This document shows positions 54,943-64,000 of a stretch of 64,000 nt of DNA, piece by piece; the first letter of the stretch is position 1, and each line of letters begins with the position of its first letter. The DNA is from Chromatiaceae bacterium. Lineage in GTDB: Bacteria > Pseudomonadota > Gammaproteobacteria > Chromatiales > Chromatiaceae. The notes below the pieces were generated by a model. It did no database searches. It saw only the letters and a program-made list of their open reading frames with translations, and was not told the origin of the DNA. Both the position numbers and the translations under genes were made by a program. The stretch covers positions 2,630,501 through 2,694,500 of the forward strand of contig CP037918.1 in NCBI GenBank assembly GCA_019356535.1. Reading direction: 5' to 3'.

Positions 54943-56396
54943 CAACGCGGCAGGTCGGAGTGCCCCATGAGGTATTCATCGATGGCACGAGCGGCCTGGC
55001 GGCCTTCGCGGATGGCCCAGACCACCAGTGACTGGCCGCGACGCATGTCGCCGGCAGCGAAGACACCATCGATGGAGGTACGGTAGGCACGCTTGCCCTC
55101 GGTACTGCCGGCAACGTTGCCGCGCGCATCCAGCGCCACACCCAGCTCCTCGAGCATACCCTCGTGTACCGGGTGGACGAAGCCCATGGCCAGCGTCACC
55201 AGGTCGGCCTTGAGTTCGAATTCGGAGCCTTCGATCTCGTGCATCTGCATCCGGCCCTGCTCGTCACGCTCCCAACGCACCTTGACGCAGCGCAGGCCGC
55301 GCACGTGTCCGTTGCCGTCGTCGAGGAATTCCTTGGTGAGCACGTTCCACATGCGCTCGCAGCCCTCTTCCTGCGAGGTGGAGGTACGCAGCTTGTGCGG
55401 CCAGTCGGGCCAGACCAGGTCCTTGTCTTCTTTTTCGGGCGGGCGATCCATGATCTCGATCTGGGTGATCGAGCGTGCGCCGTGACGCACCGAAGTACCG
55501 ATGCAGTCGGAACCGGTATCCCCGCCGCCGATCACCACCACGTCCTTGTCCTTGGCAGAGATCAGGTGCTTCTCGGCACCGGGCACGCCCTGCACCACCT
55601 TGCTGTTGGCACGCAGGAAGTCCATGGCGAAGTGCACACCTTCGAGATCACGGCCCGGCACCGGCAGGTCACGCGGCTGCTCGGCGCCACCGGCGAGCAG
55701 CACCGCATCGAACTCGTCGATGAGCTGGCGCGCCGGGATGTCCACGCCGATGTGACGGTTGATGTGAAACTCCACTCCCTCGGCACGCATCTGCGCGATG
55801 CGTCGGTCGAGCAGCTTCTTGTTGAGCTTGAAGTCGGGAATGCCGTAACGCATCAGGCCGCCGATGCGATCCTCGCGTTCGTAGACCACCACGTGATGAC
55901 CGACGCGCGCCAGCTGCTGGGCGGCGGCCAGCCCGGCCGGCCCGGAGCCGACCACGGCGACCCGCTTGCCGGTCTTGCGTGCCGCGACTTGGGGCTTGAT
56001 CCAGCCCATCTCCCAGCCCTTGTCAACGATGGCACACTCGATGCTCTTGATGGTCACCGGCTCGTCGGTGATGTTGAGGGTGCACGACTCCTGGCAGGGC
56101 GCCGGGCAGATGCGGCCGGTGACTTCAGGGAAGTTGTTGGTCGAGTGCAGCATCTCGAGCGCTTCGCGCCAGTCGCTGTTATAGACCAGGTCATTCCAGT
56201 CGGGGATGAGGTTGTTGACCGGACAGCCCTGATGGCAGAAGGGGATGCCGCAATCCATGCAACGCGCGCCCTGGGCGCTGAGTTGTTCCTCGCTGAGCGG
56301 GATGACGAACTCGTCGAAGTGCCGGATGCGGTCGGCCACGGGCGCATAGCTGCGGTCCTGGCGCGGGATCTCTTTGAAACCGGTTGGCTTGCCCAT
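54942..56396 (-). CDS. gltD: Glutamate synthase small subunit GltD
   Basis: A 484-residue Fe-S flavoprotein that passes electrons from NADPH to the large subunit. N-terminal Cys clusters: [20 protein letters not shown] and [12 protein letters not shown]-binding [21 protein letters not shown] and NADPH-binding [20 protein letters not shown] follow. It lies downstream of gltB with a 111-base gap occupied by a repeat element. Confidence 0.97.
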   Translation of the reverse strand: MGKPTGFKEIPRQDRSYAPVADRIRHFDEFVIPLSEEQLSAQGARCMDCGIPFCHQGCPVNNLIPDWNDLVYNSDWREALEMLHSTNNFPEVTGRICPAPCQESCTLNITDEPVTIKSIECAIVDKGWEMGWIKPQVAARKTGKRVAVVGSGPAGLAAAQQLARVGHHVVVYEREDRIGGLMRYGIPDFKLNKKLLDRRIAQMRAEGVEFHINRHIGVDIPARQLIDEFDAVLLAGGAEQPRDLPVPGRDLEGVHFAMDFLRANSKVVQGVPGAEKHLISAKDKDVVVIGGGDTGSDCIGTSVRHGARSITQIEIMDRPPEKEDKDLVWPDWPHKLRTSTSQEEGCERMWNVLTKEFLDDGNGHVRGLRCVKVRWERDEQGRMQMHEIEGSEFELKADLVTLAMGFVHPVHEGMLEELGVALDARGNVAGSTEGKRAYRTSIDGVFAAGDMRRGQSLVVWAIREGRQAARAIDEYLMGHSDLPR

Positions 56397-56414
56397 TGTT
56401 TTCTACCTGAGTCG

Positions 56415-56496
56415 TTTGAACCGCCAAGGGCGCAAAGTACGCGAGGGGCTTGAAAGCAATGAAAACTTCGCGTTCTTCGCGTCCTTTGCGGTTGAT
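56415..56496. repeat. Inverted-repeat element between gltB and gltD
   Basis: Arms AACCGCCAAGGGCGCAAAGT (start 56419) and the inverted TTCTTCGCGTCCTTTGCGGT (to about 56493) form a large imperfect hairpin with a short, AT-rich centre. It occupies nearly the whole gap and may act on gltB/gltD stoichiometry. Confidence 0.75.
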
Positions 56497-56507
56497 CCTG
56501 TTGCTGA

Positions 56508-61136
<4,629 letters not shown>

Positions 61137-61374
61137 CCTCTATCGTTGCATGCTGACAGCGGGCCGCCTCTTGTGACGGCCCGGGCGGAATCCATGTCCG
61201 GGAGGGACGGACAGGCCGGCCGGACAGGCCGGCCGAGCGGGCTGACTGGCCCGCGAACCCTCTAGGATAATCGATCCCTTATATTAGGGCCACCCCCTGC
61301 GGAAGCTCGTCACCCTGACGCCGTCATGCCCCCCTTTTGGCTTCGGGAGGGGCAATGGCAGCGGAGGCCATGCG
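61137..61374. other. Gene-free gap upstream of gltB
   Basis: 238 bases with no gene; on the minus strand it should hold the gltB promoter. It contains a palindromic GGCCGGCCGGACAGGCCGGC cluster at about 61216-61240 and a hairpin CCCCTT / AGGGG near 61328-61352. Confidence 0.4.
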
Positions 61375-61450
61375 ATGACGCTGAAAGCGGCGGACCGGCT
61401 GGAGGTGATCCAGCGGGTTGTCGGCAAGCCATTACGGCAGAAACGAGGTA
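61375..61450 (+). pseudogene. Possible transposase N-terminal fragment
   Basis: The first 25 codons after ATG 61375 read MTLKAADRLEVIQRVVGKPL then RQKR, similar in style to the N-terminus of ISNCY-type transposases (KEADRLKVIQ...LRQ), after which the frame goes straight into the antisense of pilE. If real, it is a remnant of an insertion sequence between gltB and the pilus cluster. Only a short similarity, judged by eye. Confidence 0.3.
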
Positions 61451-61494
61451 CCCCGACAGCCCCTGAGAGAGCTTTAGCCGCCCGAGAGCTGAGA

Positions 61495-61956
61495 TTACCA
61501 GCAGGCTCTTATGTCATCCCTGTCGCCCACCGCACCATCGCCGTCCACGTCCTGGCTGACGCCCTTGATGCCGATATGATTGTAGGTCAGGGTACGGCAT
61601 TTGTCGTTGGCCTGGTCGCCGTTGGGGATCGCCTGAAGGGTGAAGGCGCTGGCATTGAGGACGGTGGCACCGAGGGTGTAATAGCCTTCATCCGTGCTGG
61701 CGTAGACGCTGGCCAGTTTGGTGCCGTCCGAGTCATCCACCGCCGGACAGCTAGTGTTGTCGTAAGCATTGTATTCGGTATAACACCGCTCCAGCACCTG
61801 GGCCGTCTTCAGTAATGCTGCCACCGCATCGCTACGGCGGGTCTTGCGCACCTGGTCGAGGTAGCCGGGATAGGCGATCGCCGCCAGGATGGCGATGATT
61901 GCGACGGTGATCATGAGCTCCAGCAGCGTGAAGCCCGTTGCCGTTTTCCATGTCAT
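61495..61956 (-). CDS. pilE: Type IV pilin-like protein PilE
   Basis: A 153-residue prepilin. Leader MTWKTATG, cleavage before FTLLELMITVAIIAILAAIA with Glu5, followed by YPGYLDQVRKTRRSDAVAAL, the segment typical of PilE minor pilins encoded with pilY1. The head has Cys pairs (ERCYTEYNAYDNTSC, then NDKC and the C-terminal RACW). It is last in a pilY1-small gene-pilE order. It is a type IVa, not an MSHA, subunit. Confidence 0.9.
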   Translation of the reverse strand: MTWKTATGFTLLELMITVAIIAILAAIAYPGYLDQVRKTRRSDAVAALLKTAQVLERCYTEYNAYDNTSCPAVDDSDGTKLASVYASTDEGYYTLGATVLNASAFTLQAIPNGDQANDKCRTLTYNHIGIKGVSQDVDGDGAVGDRDDIRACW

Positions 61957-62231
61957 CGCCTCTTCTCCATTCGATGCGATTGAGGCTGGCGCGACTGAAC
62001 CGCCGTGAGATCAGGGCCTGGACGATAGCCGGGCATAGGTGAATGAGTGGGTGGCTCGGCAATCCACGAAGGTCTGTATGGCCGAGGCAATGGGGACTCG
62101 ACAATGCCTGTCGTCACCGGCCGGGAACCAGGTCGCGGCTCGAAATGGCTTTCTGTCTCCCCGGCCATGCAAAGCCCGGCCGCCGTTATGGCGAAAATTC
62201 CCGTCAGTCTTTGCAATCTCCGCATGGCCAT
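61953..62231 (-). CDS. Small exported protein between pilY1 and pilE
   Basis: A 92-residue protein with a likely signal peptide (MRRLQRLTGIFAITAAGLCM, cleavage near AGE) and a Pro/Arg/Ser-rich mature part (HFEPRPGSRPVTTGIVESPL, RPSWIAEPPTHSPMPGYRPG). It overlaps pilE by four bases and a TTG start at 62243 would overlap the pilY1 stop, so it is clearly within the operon. I do not recognise the family. A role at the pilus tip with PilY1 is only suggested by position. Confidence 0.6.
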   Translation of the reverse strand: MAMRRLQRLTGIFAITAAGLCMAGETESHFEPRPGSRPVTTGIVESPLPRPYRPSWIAEPPTHSPMPGYRPGPDLTAVQSRQPQSHRMEKRR

Positions 62232-62239
62232 AATCCCCG

Positions 62240-64000
62240 TCAAAAAATGATTTCACGCCAACTTACCCGCCTACCCGACGGAGCAGCACCCACCAAGGCA
62301 TGGGCAGGCTTGGCTTCACCTTCGGTATTCTGCTGGGCAGCCGGAATGATCAATCGAGTGCCATCACGACGGCGCGTGATAGTGGGCGTATAAGCCTCTC
62401 CCTCACCCACCTCCACATCGTCGGTTACAATCTCTTGTCCGGTATCCGTGTAGGCCCTTGTAGGAAATTTCCCATCACTGAGACGGAACAAATACAGTTT
62501 GGCATTACCGCTGCCACAGGATAATTGCTGATTCTGGCTCTGAGAACCCGGTACCAATAGAACGCCATTGGCGCTATCGATTACCGAGGCATCGGTGATG
62601 CGGGCGTCGGCCGGCAACCAGCGAGGACCGGCGCCATTACTCCCAGGGTCGGAAGTGTACTCAACAGGACGTCCGTCACTGTTATTGCTATTGTAGTCGT
62701 AGCCATTGGTGGAGGGTCCACCCGCCTTGGTGGTCCATTGGATTTTCCAGGTGCTCGACTGGGGCTCCCACCGGTAAACAGCGATCTGATTGGCATCGGT
62801 GGTAGCCCATAGGTATGTAGTGCCATCATAGAGGGATCCTGTCCCCACCCAAGTGACCGCACCGACCAGAGCCCCTCCATTAGTGGCAGTGGTGATTTCT
62901 CTTGGCGCGCCGAGGTTGGCAGCATCGAGAGTGACGATCCTGCCGTCGTAGAGACCAACGAGCACCGCTCCCAACCGATCAGAGACGACAACATTGCTAC
63001 TGGCCTTGGAGGGCAAGACCTGGGGGGCCAAATAACCGTCGTGAAGCCTCACGCGGGACACTCTGGCATTGCCAGTGGTGGGATTCGTCACATAAAAGGC
63101 ATATCCCACGCCATTGCTGTCATTCCACAACGCCGGACTGGCAGCGTGCGGACTGGAAGCGCCGTTCTGCTGATCGACGGCGATGCGCTTGTTCAACACG
63201 GGCGTTTGGTTATCGGGAGCGATGCGCAGTACATAGTGCAGCGCGCCGCTGTCGGCAGTGCCGACCAAGTAGGTTTTCCAGTTACCATCTCCTTTGGAAT
63301 AACCTAGGGTCAAACCGCCATCCATCGGTTTGCCTTGTTGAAAACCGGCGTAATTTTTCAACTCTCCCAGCAAGGGACGGGGCATCCAACCCCATTCAAG
63401 GGCGCCAGTTTTCGCGTCAACGGCGTAAAGAAAGCCATCGTCGCTGGAAAACAGCAGCAAAGGTCGCCAGTTGGCATTGGCCTGTACATAGCCACGGAAG
63501 TCGGGGCGATCGGCGAGACGCTCGGAACGGGGGCGGTCCACATATAATGGCTTCATGGCACGGGTGGAAATGGTACCGACGAGACTTCCACTCTGCCGCC
63601 CAGACAGATAAGCACCATTGTTATAGTTTGGATCGAGCGTATAGCTGCGGATGTCGCTGGCGCTCGGCGTGCCCCCCGTAGCTTGCAGATCGCTGTCGGC
63701 AACGCAGTCGCTGTCGTTGAACAGACAAATATCGCCATCGGTTTTGTTGCTTTGCAGGTGGGCGGTACGTAGCGCGACTGTCATCAGGTCAGGGGCTGCC
63801 GCATCCCATTGCAAATCGCCGATCTGGCCATTAGCGGCAATGTGGTAAGCGTACAAATGTCCCTGACGGCCCCCTGTGGTGAAGTCACTCGCCGGAACAT
63901 AGACCAGATCGGCGTTGGTGCCGCTGACGGAAGGCACCACGCTGGCGCCTGCGGTCACCACCGTGCCCTGCAGGCTGGTGAACACCGCTGTCATGGCATT
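62240..64000 (-). CDS. pilY1: PilY1-like pilus tip protein, C-terminal part
   Basis: The C-terminal 585 or so residues of a large protein that continues past the window end. It has the PilY1 beta-propeller region (FSSDDGFLYAVDAKTGALEW, PRPLLGELKNYAGFQQGKPM, VLVGLYDGRIVTLDA) and the characteristic terminal RRVSWREIIF. PilY1 is a pilus tip adhesin and regulator; the propeller stabilises retraction control. Followed by the small exported gene and pilE. Partial: the N-terminal von Willebrand-like part is not visible. Confidence 0.9.
   Translation of the reverse strand, partial: NAMTAVFTSLQGTVVTAGASVVPSVSGTNADLVYVPASDFTTGGRQGHLYAYHIAANGQIGDLQWDAAAPDLMTVALRTAHLQSNKTDGDICLFNDSDCVADSDLQATGGTPSASDIRSYTLDPNYNNGAYLSGRQSGSLVGTISTRAMKPLYVDRPRSERLADRPDFRGYVQANANWRPLLLFSSDDGFLYAVDAKTGALEWGWMPRPLLGELKNYAGFQQGKPMDGGLTLGYSKGDGNWKTYLVGTADSGALHYVLRIAPDNQTPVLNKRIAVDQQNGASSPHAASPALWNDSNGVGYAFYVTNPTTGNARVSRVRLHDGYLAPQVLPSKASSNVVVSDRLGAVLVGLYDGRIVTLDAANLGAPREITTATNGGALVGAVTWVGTGSLYDGTTYLWATTDANQIAVYRWEPQSSTWKIQWTTKAGGPSTNGYDYNSNNSDGRPVEYTSDPGSNGAGPRWLPADARITDASVIDSANGVLLVPGSQSQNQQLSCGSGNAKLYLFRLSDGKFPTRAYTDTGQEIVTDDVEVGEGEAYTPTITRRRDGTRLIIPAAQQNTEGEAKPAHALVGAAPSGRRVSWREIIF

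Overview
The window looks like part of the chromosome of a GC-rich gammaproteobacterium, most likely a sulfur oxidiser of the Chromatiales type. Four things point that way. The housekeeping blocks have gammaproteobacterial order (ygfB-pepP-ubiH-ubiI facing zapA-6S RNA-fau; rplM-rpsI; gltB-gltD-hemE). There is a complete MSHA-type pilus locus. There is a SoxK-like SoxXA-binding protein and a probable sulfur-globule protein. Two DsrE-family proteins sit beside an ECF sigma factor. The assignment rests on recognising protein families and was not checked by a database search.

Layout. 76-9217 (+): MSHA assembly genes mshI, a PilN-like gene, mshJ, K, L, M, N, E and G, nearly all overlapping by a few bases. 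9227-14618 (-): the pilin half of the same system, mshA, C, D, O, P and Q, converging on the first half so that the two stop codons lie in the arms of one small hairpin. 14793-16431 (-): a DUF2007 gene, mutY and yggX. 16506-19668 (+): two successive ECF sigma/anti-sigma modules, the first with an anti-sigma factor fused to a DsrE domain plus a secreted DsrE protein. 19729-21128: a PfkB kinase and the SoxK-like gene. 21209-21725: an array of imperfect repeats. 21731-27452 (-): the glycine cleavage operon gcvT-gcvH-gcvPA-tpx-gcvPB-dgkA behind a tandem glycine riboswitch and terminator. 27522-30260 (-): ferric iron ABC transporter genes with a Fur-box-like palindrome upstream. 30538-36149 (+): sulfur-globule-like protein, GtrA-like protein, membrane and soluble pyrophosphatases, a phosphoesterase, moaC and engB. 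36467-40779 (-): ubiI, ubiH, pepP and ygfB. 40900-43186 (+): a ZapB-like gene, zapA, 6S RNA, fau and a Lys/Ala-repeat DNA-binding protein. 43259-48842: ilvA, rpiA, a porin, rpsI, rplM and a 2Fe-2S protein. 48912-51456 (+): a GlcF-like Fe-S protein, coq7 and a frameshifted methyltransferase. 51490-61136 (-): an O-GlcNAc-transferase-like TPR protein, hemE, gltD and gltB. 61495-64000 (-): a second, type IVa pilus cluster (pilE, a small secreted protein, and the end of pilY1), which runs off the window.

How the genes work together. MSHA proteins I to G build the inner-membrane platform, secretin and motor for the pilins encoded opposite; the motor carries a recognisable c-di-GMP-binding MshEN domain. 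The glycine cleavage genes are under glycine-responsive control with a thiol peroxidase inserted between the two P-protein subunits. The most unusual system is the sigma / anti-sigma-DsrE / periplasmic DsrE operon at 16506-18276, which could couple a periplasmic sulfur or redox signal to transcription.

Two families of palindromic intergenic repeats (arms like AACCGCAAAGGACGCGAAGA, and CTCCCC...GGGGAG cores) recur in at least six gaps. No tRNA, rRNA, CRISPR array or intact insertion sequence was seen.
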